Assembly: GCA_040266995.1 (NCBI GenBank)
Contig: JAWRHV010000001.1
Coordinates: 1-64,000 of the forward strand
Length of the DNA stretch: 64,000 nt
Reading direction: 5' to 3'
Source of the DNA: UBA4312 sp040266995
GTDB lineage: Bacteria; Bacillota_I; Bacilli_A; Erysipelotrichales; Erysipelotrichaceae
In this document: one piece after another, positions 33,607-42,876 of the stretch
How positions within the stretch are numbered: the stretch's first letter is position 1
How the letters are laid out: every line of letters begins with the position of its first letter
Position numbers and translations under genes: made by a program
Notes under the pieces: model-generated
What the model was told of the DNA's origin: nothing
Databases searched by the model: none
Seen by the model: the letters and a program-made list of their open reading frames with translations, nothing else

Positions 33607-34598
33607 TATTCTTTGGAATGCATCATTTTTAATATCGCAATCAATATACCGTAACAGATACCGGCAACCGGCCATACCAGCCATGATATATCCCAGCGTT
33701 TTGTCAAAAAGCTGAACAACAGATAGAAGGCCGTAACACTCATCCAGTATACTTCGGTAATGAGACTGTTTCGTTTGTTCTCGTGTTTGTTAGCCCGGGA
33801 ATAGTCGCCTTCCTCCAATAACATCTTCATCGCATTCATCACAATATTCACACGTACGATCATCAGGACACCCAGGGCAACCATCACCAACAGTACACTG
33901 ATACCAAGGGCCATATTAAAATCATTATTCTCGATGATCATGGCAATAAAGAGCGGAATACAGGATAGGACACACAATACGATACCCATCACCATATATC
34001 GCATATAAGTGTCATTGTAGCGTTCCTTACGTTCCCGGATCATGCCGTCTACACCATATTCGGTCTCCAACGGTTCTTTTTCCATATATTCAAAGGGGCT
34101 GGTCTTCATTCCATAATAGATAAATATCGCCACCGCAGTACCGACCATCAACATCAATACCAGAATACCGATGCCGGCTGCCTGGTCTTCCGTAAGCTGG
34201 ATCCTACCGGTTTCCTGCGCAACACTGCATAGAATCAAAGGAATCGGGGATAATATACATAACATAACACCAAGGGCAATCCAACCGGATGAACGTGTCT
34301 TTAACGAAAGAAACTGATTGGCTAGTTCCATTGTTACATTGTACAGCTGCTCCACAGGCGCTTCCGACTGCATGTTTTCCGGAACGGTTTCCAGATCTTG
34401 TTCATCTCGTAATAAAACATCCGTGCTGACACCAAAGATCTCGGAAAGCTTTAATACCTTATTGAGATCGGGTGTAGACTGGGCGCCTTCCCACTTTGAG
34501 ATCGACTGACGGCTGACGCCGAGTTTTTCAGCCAGTTCCTCTTGTGACCATCCGTTTTTCTTTCGTAATAATGAAATCTTATCTGCAAGTATCATCAT
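33606..34598 (-). CDS. XRE family regulator with membrane-spanning C-terminus
   Basis: 330 residues from ATG 34598 (GGAGGAGCT just upstream). Residues 4-60 are a helix-turn-helix of the Cro/C1 type (LRKKNGWSQEELAEKLGVSRQSISKWEGAQSTPDLNK is split by its turn). After a linker of about 45 residues come four to six hydrophobic helices in two pairs separated by a cytoplasmic loop (EKEPLETEYGVDGMIRERKERYND), and another pair at the C-terminus. This is a common firmicute type of membrane-tethered regulator that senses the envelope or a partner. The target genes are unknown, and the neighbours are not obviously related. Confidence 0.85.
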   Translation of the reverse strand: MMILADKISLLRKKNGWSQEELAEKLGVSRQSISKWEGAQSTPDLNKVLKLSEIFGVSTDVLLRDEQDLETVPENMQSEAPVEQLYNVTMELANQFLSLKTRSSGWIALGVMLCILSPIPLILCSVAQETGRIQLTEDQAAGIGILVLMLMVGTAVAIFIYYGMKTSPFEYMEKEPLETEYGVDGMIRERKERYNDTYMRYMVMGIVLCVLSCIPLFIAMIIENNDFNMALGISVLLVMVALGVLMIVRVNIVMNAMKMLLEEGDYSRANKHENKRNSLITEVYWMSVTAFYLLFSFLTKRWDISWLVWPVAGICYGILIAILKMMHSKE

Positions 34599-34879
34599 AG
34601 CTCCTCCATTCATTTTGAACTTTCTTTTGACAGCTCAAACATATCATTTTCCCTAGTTACATACTACCAACACAGCCTGCCAATTTGTCAACTGATGGTT
34701 GCGAATGCTTTACATATCGCTCTTTTCAATAAAACCACCCTTTTATGATGAAAATACGGTGTTTTTTTTCTGCTTGTCTTAAAACGTCAAATAGCGTTAG
34801 ATATCAATGGTGGTGATCCGACATTTATTTATTTTAAAAGATGTATATGATTTCTTAATGATACCATGTTATTCTTTCC

Positions 34880-34902
34880 AAAAAAAAAGCCTGAATCAGG
34901 CT
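34880..34902 (-). terminator. Terminator after tRNA-Trp
   Basis: AGCCTG (34888-34893) and CAGGCT (34897-34902) pair in a short stem with a 3-nt loop, followed on the minus strand by nine T. It comes 11 nt after the tRNA 3' end. Confidence 0.85.
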
Positions 34903-34912
34903 AACTTGTACA

Positions 34913-34986
34913 TGGCAGGGGTAGCAGGAGTTGAACCCACATCAACGGTTTTGGAGACCGCTGTTCTACCATTGAACTATACCCCT
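34913..34986 (-). tRNA. tRNA-Trp (anticodon CCA)
   Basis: A 74-nt cloverleaf on the minus strand: acceptor AGGGGTA pairs with TACCCCT, the anticodon stem CGGT/ACCG holds the loop CTCCAAA with anticodon CCA, the T-loop GGTTCAACTCC is normal, discriminator G, and the 3' CCA is encoded. It is a single tRNA gene with its own terminator. The stretch 34614-34912 upstream of the XRE gene holds no other gene that I can support. Confidence 0.95.
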
Positions 34987-35108
34987 AAGTGCCTACCTAT
35001 ATTAACATAAAATAAATGACTATGCAAATGGAACTGTGAAATATTTATTTACATTGGTTTCCTTTCTATATTAAAATATATCTAAGTAATTAACAGGAGG
35101 ATAACTTT

Positions 35109-35870
35109 ATGGGAAGACTTACAGGTAAATCAATTGTTGTGACAGGTGCCTCCAGCGGTATGGGAAACGAAATCGTTAAACTCTTCGTTGAAGAAGGTGC
35201 CAATGTCATAGCTGTCGCAAGAAGAAAAGAAAGATTAGAAGCGTTAGTCGAATCGTTAAAAGATGCCGAAGGCACGGTGATAGCGTATCCAGGGGATGTA
35301 TCGATCCGGGAAACCAATGAAGCGATGATCGATGCAGCGATCAAACATTTCGGTACATTCGATGTATTAGTAAACAATGCCGGTGTCATGGATGATATGA
35401 GTCCGATTGGAGAAATCACAGACGAAAAATACGAACATGTTTTTAGAGTCAATGTCTATGGACCTATGTGTGCCATGCGCAAAGCCGTACAGACATTCTT
35501 AGCCCGCGAGACAAGTGGATGCATTATCAATGTCGCCTCCCTGGGCGGTTTAAGAACAGCAGCCGGGGCCATCTATTGTGCCTCCAAGGCAGCCGTCCTG
35601 TCCATGACAAAGAATACAGGATATATGTATGCTCCTAACGGCATTCGCTGCAATGCGATTGCTCCAGGTGGATTCGAAACAGAGATCAGCAACAGTATGG
35701 GAATGCCGAACATGACCGGTTACGGACGGGTGAAAAATGTGCTGGCCACCTCCCCTGCTCCCGGCCATCCAAAGGAAATTGCCTATGCCGCTTTATTTTT
35801 AGCCAGCGATGAAGCAACATATATCAACGGAGAAACCTTGATCGTTGATGGAGGTTGGAACGCCGGATAA
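35109..35870 (+). CDS. Short-chain dehydrogenase/reductase, glucose-1-dehydrogenase/FabG-like
   Basis: 253 residues of the classical SDR family: TGASSGMGNE near residue 12, NNAG near 90, catalytic Ser, Tyr and Lys (VASLGG and YCASKAA), and the C-terminal GETLIVDGGWNAG. A good GGAGG site is 8 nt from the ATG. It stands alone between tRNA-Trp and a bidirectional terminator. The substrate is unknown; dehydrogenases of this type act on sugars, alcohols or bile acids. Confidence 0.87.
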   Translation: MGRLTGKSIVVTGASSGMGNEIVKLFVEEGANVIAVARRKERLEALVESLKDAEGTVIAYPGDVSIRETNEAMIDAAIKHFGTFDVLVNNAGVMDDMSPIGEITDEKYEHVFRVNVYGPMCAMRKAVQTFLARETSGCIINVASLGGLRTAAGAIYCASKAAVLSMTKNTGYMYAPNGIRCNAIAPGGFETEISNSMGMPNMTGYGRVKNVLATSPAPGHPKEIAYAALFLASDEATYINGETLIVDGGWNAG

Positions 35871-35880
35871 CCATGAAAAA

Positions 35881-35911
35881 GGCGGAGTCTGTCATTCTTA
35901 CAGATTCCGCC
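35881..35911. terminator. Bidirectional terminator between SDR and HAD genes
   Basis: GGCGGAGTCTGT (35881-35892) pairs with ACAGATTCCGCC (35900-35911) with one mismatch and a 7-nt loop. It is followed by five T on the plus strand and by five T on the minus strand, so it serves both convergent genes. Confidence 0.9.
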
Positions 35912-35914
35912 TTT

Positions 35915-36706
35915 TTATATGATTTCCAAATGTTTTAAAGCCTTGTAGATCCCATCCTCATGAATGGAAGCGGTGACCCGATCCGCATGACGTTTGACAG
36001 CTTCCTCTGCATTCCCCATCGCAATCCCAATGTGGGCATGCTCCAACATTTCAATATCATTGCCTCCATCACCAAAGGCCATTGTTTCTTCCAGCTGCAA
36101 TCCAAAGTGGGCCAGCATCTGGTCCATACCGTTGGCCTTTCCACCGGTATCCGGAAATACATCCATAAACCGGCCGCCCCAGCGAGCGCCTTTTACGTGA
36201 CCGACATAATCCAGAAACGCCTGATCCTGGCTGGCAGGAATATATGGGCTCATCTGGAAAATATCTTCATTGGCATGTTGCCGTGGATCTTCTACTTTCG
36301 GTAGTAAATGCAGCTTGTTCATCTCGGTCAAATACGAGATCCGATACTCGTTGATCTTCGTATCAAACGTTCGATCCAGCAATCCCACGGAACACAAGAC
36401 ATCGTTATCAAGGATCCAGTCTATCGCTCTTTGCACACTTTCTTTTCGCCATGTGTTCTTGTAAAAGATATGCTTTTTTTCATCACAACAGATTTGGCCG
36501 GAATAGGTCACATACCCATCAAAAGGATATTCGTAAAATGCATCCGGTAAAAAGCTTAAATGCGAAATAGGACGTCCCGTACAGACGATCCGCTTGATTC
36601 CTTTTGCCTGCAAAGCATCCAAGGCCCGTTTGGTTGAATCCGATAATGTCCTGGTTTCAAAATCCACCAATGTTCCGTCAATATCAAAAAATACAGCTTT
36701 AATCAT
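35915..36706 (-). CDS. Cof-type HAD-IIB family phosphatase
   Basis: 263 residues from ATG 36706 behind GGAGG. Motif I FFDIDGTLVDF, motif II VCTGRP, a large C2 cap with beta strands, Lys in the GKANGM segment (motif III), and motif IV FGDGGNDIEMLEHA are all present. Members remove phosphate from sugar phosphates, flavin or pyridoxal phosphates. It is the last gene of the operon that starts with the bicupin gene, and its start overlaps the vanZ-like gene by 8 nt. Confidence 0.9.
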   Translation of the reverse strand: MIKAVFFDIDGTLVDFETRTLSDSTKRALDALQAKGIKRIVCTGRPISHLSFLPDAFYEYPFDGYVTYSGQICCDEKKHIFYKNTWRKESVQRAIDWILDNDVLCSVGLLDRTFDTKINEYRISYLTEMNKLHLLPKVEDPRQHANEDIFQMSPYIPASQDQAFLDYVGHVKGARWGGRFMDVFPDTGGKANGMDQMLAHFGLQLEETMAFGDGGNDIEMLEHAHIGIAMGNAEEAVKRHADRVTASIHEDGIYKALKHLEII

Positions 36707-37247
36707 GTTGCCCTCCAAAGATCCAGCGGATCATGCTGCCGACCATAGACAACAATGTGAACAAGAGTATGGAGGAGCAGGCCCCTAAGGTATCAATCAT
36801 GACATCGGTTTCCGACATTGCCCGGCCCCATACGCCACTTTGATGAATTTCATCAAAATAGGCATAACCGCCACAAATCATCAAAGTCAAAAGGATCCGG
36901 CCGATCTTTCCGACCCCCAATAGTGCTAAAGTGATATAACACATCGCCGCCAGTACAAAATAAAGAGAAAAATGAGCCAGCTTTCGTACATTGGCATTCC
37001 AATCACTGCCATACGGAGAATGCATGATCACAAAATATTTGATGCGCTCTTTTAGCTCAATGCCTTCTGTTGTCGTTTCAAAATGTTCCGTAACCTGCTG
37101 CTGCAGCTGTTGTGTGACTGTCTCGCTCCGATAACCGGACGTATATCCATCTTCATCCGATAATGAATAAATGGTATAAAACACAAACGCGCTCATCGCC
37201 GCAAACACCAGGAGAAAGAAGATTCGTAAAGGCCAATTCTTTTTCAT
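36699..37247 (-). CDS. VanZ family membrane protein
   Basis: 182 residues from ATG 37247, which overlaps the ROK gene stop as ATGA. An N-terminal membrane anchor is followed by an extracytoplasmic part (about 30-80) rich in Gln, Thr and Glu, then three more helices. The family signature is seen as VRKLAHFSLYFVL and DEIHQSGVWGRAMSETDVMIDTLGA in two blocks. VanZ-like proteins are linked to teicoplanin tolerance in enterococci, but most chromosomal copies have no proven role. Confidence 0.88.
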   Translation of the reverse strand: MKKNWPLRIFFLLVFAAMSAFVFYTIYSLSDEDGYTSGYRSETVTQQLQQQVTEHFETTTEGIELKERIKYFVIMHSPYGSDWNANVRKLAHFSLYFVLAAMCYITLALLGVGKIGRILLTLMICGGYAYFDEIHQSGVWGRAMSETDVMIDTLGACSSILLFTLLSMVGSMIRWIFGGQHD

Positions 37248-38140
37248 AGACATGCCCCCTCATATTTCAACCGATAGGCACAATACGCACCGATCAGATT
37301 GGCTTCACTTTTAAAATACGTTGGTGCGATCATCGGTTTGCTGATGCGCTCCGGCAGATCATCATAATAAGCATCCATGGCTTCTTCTAACAATTGCAGA
37401 AATAACGGTTCATCCGATATACCGCCGCCGACCACCACCTGGTCTGTGTCAATAGCGGCATGCAGATTGTAGATCATATAACACAGCTGCCGGCAGAATG
37501 TCTGCATGACAGACAGCACTTCGGTATCTCCGGCTTTAATGGCATCAAAGATCTCAACACCGTTATGGATCGAAGCTAAGCCTTTAGCATCCGCCATCCG
37601 GATCAATCGTTTGGCCCCAAGATAATAGCCGATGCCCCTTTCCAGAGACATATCGCCATAATCAAAGCGCATAAACGAAAATTCACCGCTTGTCAGGTGG
37701 CGGCCTTTGATCAGCTGCCGGTTGATCATGATTCCCCCTCCGACCGCTGTTCCCAGGATCACCGCAATGCCGTTATTGGCATCTTTCAAATTGCCATATT
37801 CCATTTCCGCCAGCATCGCTGCTTTGGCATCGTTTTCCAGAGATACAGGGATCTGATATCTTTCTTCAAGGACTCTCTGTAAGGGAAATTCTTTCATATA
37901 GTGTAAAGCCCCGGCTGTATGCGCGATCCCGGCATCCACATCGATGAAGCCCGGCATCGAAATCGCAATCCCGCTCAATGGCAGTCTTTCATCAACGATG
38001 GAGGTCAAGACAGCCATAAAATCTTCCAGAGAGCTTTCCGGTGTGGGTTTTCTTCCCTTATCCAAAATGGTAAGATCCGGATGGATCTGTCCGTATTTTA
38101 TATAGCTTCCGCCGATATCAATCGTTAATATCCGTTTCAT
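37244..38140 (-). CDS. ROK family sugar kinase without the zinc motif
   Basis: 298 residues from ATG 38140 (AAAGGAG 5 nt upstream). The N-terminal phosphate loop DIGGSYIKYG, the catalytic ENDAKAAMLAE and ILGTAVGGGI are ROK signatures. The Cys-rich zinc-binding motif (CGCG-x2-GC) found in most ROK kinases is absent, as in beta-glucoside kinase BglK. It overlaps the upstream HAD gene by 23 nt and lies in an operon of sugar-phosphate type enzymes. The sugar is not known. Confidence 0.88.
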   Translation of the reverse strand: MKRILTIDIGGSYIKYGQIHPDLTILDKGRKPTPESSLEDFMAVLTSIVDERLPLSGIAISMPGFIDVDAGIAHTAGALHYMKEFPLQRVLEERYQIPVSLENDAKAAMLAEMEYGNLKDANNGIAVILGTAVGGGIMINRQLIKGRHLTSGEFSFMRFDYGDMSLERGIGYYLGAKRLIRMADAKGLASIHNGVEIFDAIKAGDTEVLSVMQTFCRQLCYMIYNLHAAIDTDQVVVGGGISDEPLFLQLLEEAMDAYYDDLPERISKPMIAPTYFKSEANLIGAYCAYRLKYEGACL

Positions 38141-38795
38141 AGGCACTCCTTTGACGGATGATTTCCATCAGTTCATCCGTGTTATTTACGATCCATTTTG
38201 CCCCTTCTTGCCTTAAAAAGTCAATATCCCGGAACCCCCAGGATACCAGAATACAATCCATACCGGCATTTTCAGCTGTCTGTATGTCCACTTCACTGTC
38301 GCCGATATATAATGCCTGCTCCGGTTCCAATCCAAAGGTTTTTAACACCGCGTTGACCGAATCGGGATACGGTTTTTTACGAATGTTCTCTTTTTGTCCT
38401 ACTACCGTTTTAAAGATATCCGGAAAATAGTGCCGGCATAACCTCTGTACTTCCCGATCGGATTTATTGGATACCACAGATAAGAGATATCCCCGGTCTT
38501 TTAAACGGGTAATAAGTTCGATGATGCCGGGATAGGGTGCCGTGTGATCGGCACAATGTTGCGCATAATGGTCTTTGAAGCCGGCAAAAACACGATCAAA
38601 GGTCTCGTCATCTACATCGTCCGGCAAGGCTTTTTTCATTAGAACATAGACACCGTTTCCCACAAAACTACGTACTTCCTCTATCGTACGAAGGGGATAT
38701 CCAAACTGTTTCAGTGCCGCGTTCACACTGTTTTTCAGATCTTCCAACGTATCCAGGATCGTTCCGTCCAGATCAAAGATCACACATCGCAACAT
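38118..38795 (-). CDS. HAD phosphatase, phosphoglycolate phosphatase (Gph)-like
   Basis: 225 residues from ATG 38795, chosen for GGAGAAAG upstream; a frame extension to 38870 would lie inside the cupin gene. Motif I FDLDGTILDTLED, the C1 cap with FVGNGVYVLMKKALP, motif II VVSNK, motif III KKPYPDSV and motif IV YIGDSEVDIQTAENA are complete. Enzymes of this group hydrolyse phosphoglycolate or pyrophosphate. It follows the bicupin gene and overlaps the ROK kinase gene. Confidence 0.9.
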   Translation of the reverse strand: MLRCVIFDLDGTILDTLEDLKNSVNAALKQFGYPLRTIEEVRSFVGNGVYVLMKKALPDDVDDETFDRVFAGFKDHYAQHCADHTAPYPGIIELITRLKDRGYLLSVVSNKSDREVQRLCRHYFPDIFKTVVGQKENIRKKPYPDSVNAVLKTFGLEPEQALYIGDSEVDIQTAENAGMDCILVSWGFRDIDFLRQEGAKWIVNNTDELMEIIRQRSAYETDIND

Positions 38796-38806
38796 ATCTT
38801 TCTCCT

Positions 38807-39562
38807 TTACTTTTGATACTCTTTTCTTTGGTATATCATTTTTTGTTCTTTGTTGGAAAACTGTAAACAAATACAGTCTTCATACGCTGTGGCACCATGT
38901 TCGGCCACACAGCCTTCCGGATACCATAAGAGCGTATTCGGTCCATAGACTTCACCATTGGACATAAACTGTCCCTGCAGAATAAAGAATCCCTGACCGC
39001 AAGGATGGGCATGGCTTTCGGTTGTAAAACCAGCCGGATAGCACATGTAATTGATTTCCATTCCCGTATCTTCATCTTTATGAAGCGCTTTTTTACCAAA
39101 CAGTTTTCCGGAGGTAGAGGCCATACGATAAAACCATTCGATCCGGTCCACATCGCTGACAATCGGTTCAATGCCTTGGTCTAACGCTTTCCTTTCTTGT
39201 TCATCCTTACAATAATGAACAGAGAATGCCTTATTGGTAATCAACAGCGCTTTGACATCTTCAAACGGTGTAGCCCCGTGTTCGGCTACGCACCCTTCCG
39301 GAAACCAGATCAACGTATTTGCTCCATAGTATTGTGTATTGATCTTCATCTGCCCTTGTAAAATAAACAGACCATGTCCACATGGATGTGTATGCATATA
39401 GGTCGTAAACCCTTTTGGATAATGGTTAAACATCACTTCCATATGCATATCCGTATCCTCAAAAAACTTTAACTGGCCAAATATCTTTTTATCGGTCGAT
39501 GTTGGCCGGTATTTCCAGATCATTCGATCTGTATCAAAAACCTGTACATCTCTTCTGCTCAT
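38807..39562 (-). CDS. Bicupin protein with two near-identical halves
   Basis: 251 residues from ATG 39562 (GAGGTG upstream). Two cupin domains repeat almost word for word: YPKGFTTYMHTHPCGHGLFILQGQ with WFPEGCVAEHGAT in the first half, and YPAGFTTESHAHPCGQGFFILQGQ with WYPEGCVAEHGAT in the second, in each case broken by short variable parts. The His pairs and Glu can bind a metal. Such proteins resemble ChrR-type or polyhydroxy-compound isomerase cupins; no enzyme activity can be assigned. It heads an operon with phosphatases and a ROK kinase. Confidence 0.85.
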   Translation of the reverse strand: MSRRDVQVFDTDRMIWKYRPTSTDKKIFGQLKFFEDTDMHMEVMFNHYPKGFTTYMHTHPCGHGLFILQGQMKINTQYYGANTLIWFPEGCVAEHGATPFEDVKALLITNKAFSVHYCKDEQERKALDQGIEPIVSDVDRIEWFYRMASTSGKLFGKKALHKDEDTGMEINYMCYPAGFTTESHAHPCGQGFFILQGQFMSNGEVYGPNTLLWYPEGCVAEHGATAYEDCICLQFSNKEQKMIYQRKEYQK

Positions 39563-39623
39563 ATATATACACCTCATCTTTTCTACAAGTATAACCATTT
39601 TATCACAGTTCCTCGGTAATATT

Positions 39624-39632
39624 TGTTATAAT
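39624..39632 (+). promoter_or_regulatory. Extended -10 promoter of the permease gene
   Basis: TGTTATAAT combines a perfect -10 hexamer (39627-39632) with the TG of an extended -10, which explains the lack of a good -35. It lies 15-20 nt before the coding start. The divergent bicupin promoter must share this 85-bp region. Confidence 0.6.
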
Positions 39633-39646
39633 CAACATAAGAAAGG

Positions 39647-41185
39647 GTGAATGTTATGTCTTTATTCTATTTTCTCTTAGGGCTTTCTCCTATTATATGG
39701 TTGACGATTGGATTGATGATCTTAAAGCTGCCAACTTTTAAAGCCGCTTTTGGTTCTCTTCTTATTTCTGCACTGCTTGCAATGTTTGTTTGGAAGCTCC
39801 CTGTGCCCCAAACGTTGACAGCGGCACTGGAAGGATTTCTGATGGCTCTCTGGCCGATTATCCTTGTTATTATTGCGGCTGTATTCACCTATAATCTATC
39901 TTGTAAAACAAAAGGAATGGATACCATCAAACAAATGATTACCTCGGTTTCCAGTGATAAACGGATCCTTGTTTTATTGATTGCCTGGTGTTTTGGCGGG
40001 TTTATGGAAGGGATGGCCGGTTTTGGGACCGCCATTGCCATACCGGCCAGTATGCTGGTATCCCTGGGATTCGATCCGATTTTTTCATGCCTGGTTTGTT
40101 TGCTGGCAAACGGTACCCCAACGCCATTTGGCTCCATCGGTATCCCAACGGTTACACTGGCAAATCTGGTAGGATTGACCAACACGGATCTTTCCTTTAT
40201 GACAACCGCACAGCTGGCACCGTTTATGCTGCTGTGTCCCTTTTTGATCGTCATGGTAACAGGAAAAGGCGTCAAAGCTTTAAAAGGCATGATCCCGATT
40301 ACCCTGGCAACCGGTATCTCCTTTGTTTTTCCACAGCTGCTGGTCGCAAAATTTGTCGGTGCTGAATTGGCTGTTGTTGTCGGCAGTGTCTGCTCCCTGC
40401 TGGTGACCATTGCTCTGGCCATCAAGAAAAAACCGGATCCGGCGTATGAAATAAAGATTGCCTCACAGAACACGATCACTTTGGCTACAGCATTCAAAGC
40501 GTGGAGCCCTTTCCTGCTGATCTTTGTATTTCTGTTAGCCACTTCCAAACTGGTCCCTCCGATCCAGCAGGCTTTATCTGTGTTCAGTACATCCATCGCT
40601 GTCTTTAGCGGTAAAAACCCGGCAACCTTGACCTTTTCCTGGATCAATACACCGGGTGTCTGGATCTTCTTATCGGCTTTTATCGGCGGCATCATTCAGA
40701 AAGCGACATTAAAGGAAATCGGAACCGTGCTGTTGGCTACTATCAACCAAATGAAGGAAACCATGATCACCATGCTGTGTGTACTGGGATGTGCCAAAAT
40801 CATGGGCTATGCCGGTATGATTGCTTCCATTTCCAGTTTTGCGATAGGAGCTGCCGGCTCTCTGTATCCGATCTTTGCCCCGTGGATCGGCGCTTTAGGT
40901 ACGTTTGTGACCGGTTCAGGAACCAATTCCGGCGTCTTATTCGGCGCTGTACAGCTGGATGCTTCCAAGCATCTGCACATTGATCCATACTGGATGGTAG
41001 CACTGAATTCCCTGGGCGTAGCTGCAGGAAAGATGCTTTCACCGCAAAGCCTGGCCATCGGCCTCAGCAGTGCGGATGCCAAAGGGCAGGATTCCAAACT
41101 CCTGGCCAAGATCCTCCCATATGGGATTGCCTTCCTTATCGGCATGTCTGCTCTTGCTTTTATCGGAGCACGCATCTTTGGATAA
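39647..41185 (+). CDS. L-lactate permease family transporter (LctP/LldP)
   Basis: Up to 512 residues from ATG 39647 or 39656; GAAAGG precedes both. About 12-14 hydrophobic helices. Family marks include PTFKAAFGSLLISALLA, CFGGFMEGMAGFGTAIAIPAS in adjacent blocks, LANGTPTPFGSIGIPTVTLANL, FAPWIGALGTFVTGSGTNSGVLFG and AAGKMLSPQSLAIG. The family carries lactate or glycolate with protons across the membrane. No lactate dehydrogenase gene is adjacent. The gene stands alone with its own promoter and terminator. Confidence 0.9.
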   Translation: MNVMSLFYFLLGLSPIIWLTIGLMILKLPTFKAAFGSLLISALLAMFVWKLPVPQTLTAALEGFLMALWPIILVIIAAVFTYNLSCKTKGMDTIKQMITSVSSDKRILVLLIAWCFGGFMEGMAGFGTAIAIPASMLVSLGFDPIFSCLVCLLANGTPTPFGSIGIPTVTLANLVGLTNTDLSFMTTAQLAPFMLLCPFLIVMVTGKGVKALKGMIPITLATGISFVFPQLLVAKFVGAELAVVVGSVCSLLVTIALAIKKKPDPAYEIKIASQNTITLATAFKAWSPFLLIFVFLLATSKLVPPIQQALSVFSTSIAVFSGKNPATLTFSWINTPGVWIFLSAFIGGIIQKATLKEIGTVLLATINQMKETMITMLCVLGCAKIMGYAGMIASISSFAIGAAGSLYPIFAPWIGALGTFVTGSGTNSGVLFGAVQLDASKHLHIDPYWMVALNSLGVAAGKMLSPQSLAIGLSSADAKGQDSKLLAKILPYGIAFLIGMSALAFIGARIFG

Positions 41186-41191
41186 AACATC

Positions 41192-41217
41192 AAAACTGCT
41201 TAAAGCAGTTTTTTTAT
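41192..41217 (+). terminator. Terminator of the permease gene
   Basis: AAAACTGCTT and AAGCAGTTTT pair around a one-base centre (41192-41212), effectively a small loop, and run into a T tract. It follows the stop codon by 6 nt. Confidence 0.85.
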
Positions 41218-41325
41218 TGCCTCTTGCCCTTTAGATACAGAATAAACAAGCTTTTGGTTTTATGATAGAAAAAGAACAGGTCGCAAAGGTGTAATAGAAA
41301 GAATCGTCGAATTTTCTGCAAATAG

Positions 41326-41355
41326 TAAATGAGCTGTCGGCAAACAGCTCATTTA
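41326..41355 (-). terminator. Probable terminator of the galE operon
   Basis: TAAATGAGCTGT (41326-41337) is the exact reverse complement of ACAGCTCATTTA (41344-41355), with a 6-nt loop. On the minus strand the downstream side is only partly T-rich (CTATTTGC), so efficiency is uncertain. It follows the galE stop by 6 nt. Confidence 0.65.
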
Positions 41356-41361
41356 ATTCTG

Positions 41362-42378
41362 TTATTCATTATATCCATTTGGATTCATGCTCTGCCATTT
41401 CCAACTGGAAGCACACATATCATCAATATCAAATTTTGCCTGCCATCCAAGTTCTTCCTTGGCCAGATCGCATCTTGAATAACAAGTTGCGATATCTCCG
41501 GCTCTTCGCGGTTTGATTTCATATGGAATCGCATGTCCACAGGCTTTTTCATAAGCATGCACGATATCCAGTACACTGTAGCCTTTTCCCGTTCCCAGAT
41601 TATAGACCTTGACACCGGCATTTTCCTCAATTTTCTTCAATGCCGCCACATGGCCTTTGGCTAAATCGACCACGTGGATATAATCGCGTACGCCGGTTCC
41701 GTCCGGGGTATCGTAATCGTTGCCAAATACACCTAAACAAGGCAGTTTACCGATGGCCACCTGAGCTACATAAGGCAATAAATTGTTTGGAATTCCTTTC
41801 GGATCTTCTCCGATCAGACCACTCTCATGGGCTCCGATTGGATTAAAATAACGAAGAAGAAGCACATTCCATGCCGGATCGGATGTATGTACATCCGTCA
41901 AGATCTGTTCCAACATCCACTTTGTCCACCCGTAGGGATTGGTACAAATGCCTTTAGGACATGTTTCGGTAATCGGAATTTCAGCCGGGGACCCATAGAC
42001 TGTGGCCGAGGAAGAAAAGATAATATTTTTAACATTGTGATACCGCATGACATTGATCAAATTCAATGTTCCTTCAATGTTATTGTGATAATATTCAATC
42101 GGTTTCGCTACCGATTCCCCCACCGCTTTAAGTCCGGCAAAATGGATGACAGCTTCAATATCATTTTCATCAAAAATGCTGTTCATCTTTTTCCGATCCA
42201 GAATATCCGCTTCATAGAATACAACTTTTTTTCCGGTAATCTGCTCAATCCGATCCACTGCTTTTGAGGAAGAATTGTATAAATTATCCACGATGACGAC
42301 ATCATGGCCCTCATTCAATAATTCCACACACGTATGGCTTCCGATATAACCAGCCCCGCCGGTCACTAAAATTTTCAT
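41362..42378 (-). CDS. galE: UDP-glucose 4-epimerase
   Basis: 338 residues from ATG 42378, behind GGAAGGAG and overlapping the CpXC gene stop as ATGA. The NAD-binding TGGAGYIGSHT, the SSSATVYG segment, the YGWTK motif with catalytic Tyr and Lys, and the end of the extended SDR fold are complete. It interconverts UDP-glucose and UDP-galactose for the Leloir pathway and for glycan precursors. No galK or galT is in the window. Confidence 0.95.
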   Translation of the reverse strand: MKILVTGGAGYIGSHTCVELLNEGHDVVIVDNLYNSSSKAVDRIEQITGKKVVFYEADILDRKKMNSIFDENDIEAVIHFAGLKAVGESVAKPIEYYHNNIEGTLNLINVMRYHNVKNIIFSSSATVYGSPAEIPITETCPKGICTNPYGWTKWMLEQILTDVHTSDPAWNVLLLRYFNPIGAHESGLIGEDPKGIPNNLLPYVAQVAIGKLPCLGVFGNDYDTPDGTGVRDYIHVVDLAKGHVAALKKIEENAGVKVYNLGTGKGYSVLDIVHAYEKACGHAIPYEIKPRRAGDIATCYSRCDLAKEELGWQAKFDIDDMCASSWKWQSMNPNGYNE

Positions 42379-42875
42379 TGTTGCTCTCCTTCCAAAACTC
42401 TTTGTTCTTTCTCGGATAATGGGATCGCTGCCCATTGTCCCTTTACATCAAACCATAGACATCCGTTCTTTTTATCATAGGTATCAAACCTCACACGGGT
42501 TTGTTTCAAACGCTCCAGACTGTTTTTTTTCTGGGTAACAAGGTCAAGAGCAAGACCTTGGCTTTTGACCCGATAACAGTATATGAAATCCTGCGCATTT
42601 TGACAACGAATGATTTCTTCATCCTCCGGCAGTGCATCCACATGATCTTGTTTTGTCAAAAGAAGAATGTATTTCTTCTTCGGATCCCGATACAAGAACG
42701 GTTGTTCGATATCATACAATTGATGACATTGCGAGCACTGATGCGTAAAATAGGTGCCATTTCCCAACCTTTCATCCATTGTTGGATTCATACGGGCAAT
42801 CCCAAATGTATCTCTTTTAATTTGAAATGAATGTCCACAATATGGACATTGAGAATAAATCATTCTTTCCTTCAT
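42375..42875 (-). CDS. CpXC domain protein
   Basis: 166 residues. Two Cys pairs, CPYCGHSF near the start and CSQCHQLYDI near residue 47, fit the CpXC zinc-ribbon-like domain, followed by a mixed alpha/beta part. The biochemical role of the family is unknown. It lies between the aminopeptidase P gene (gap 1 nt) and galE (ATGA overlap), so it is translated from the same transcript. Confidence 0.8.
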   Translation of the reverse strand: MKERMIYSQCPYCGHSFQIKRDTFGIARMNPTMDERLGNGTYFTHQCSQCHQLYDIEQPFLYRDPKKKYILLLTKQDHVDALPEDEEIIRCQNAQDFIYCYRVKSQGLALDLVTQKKNSLERLKQTRVRFDTYDKKNGCLWFDVKGQWAAIPLSEKEQRVLEGEQQ

Positions 42876-42876
42876 A

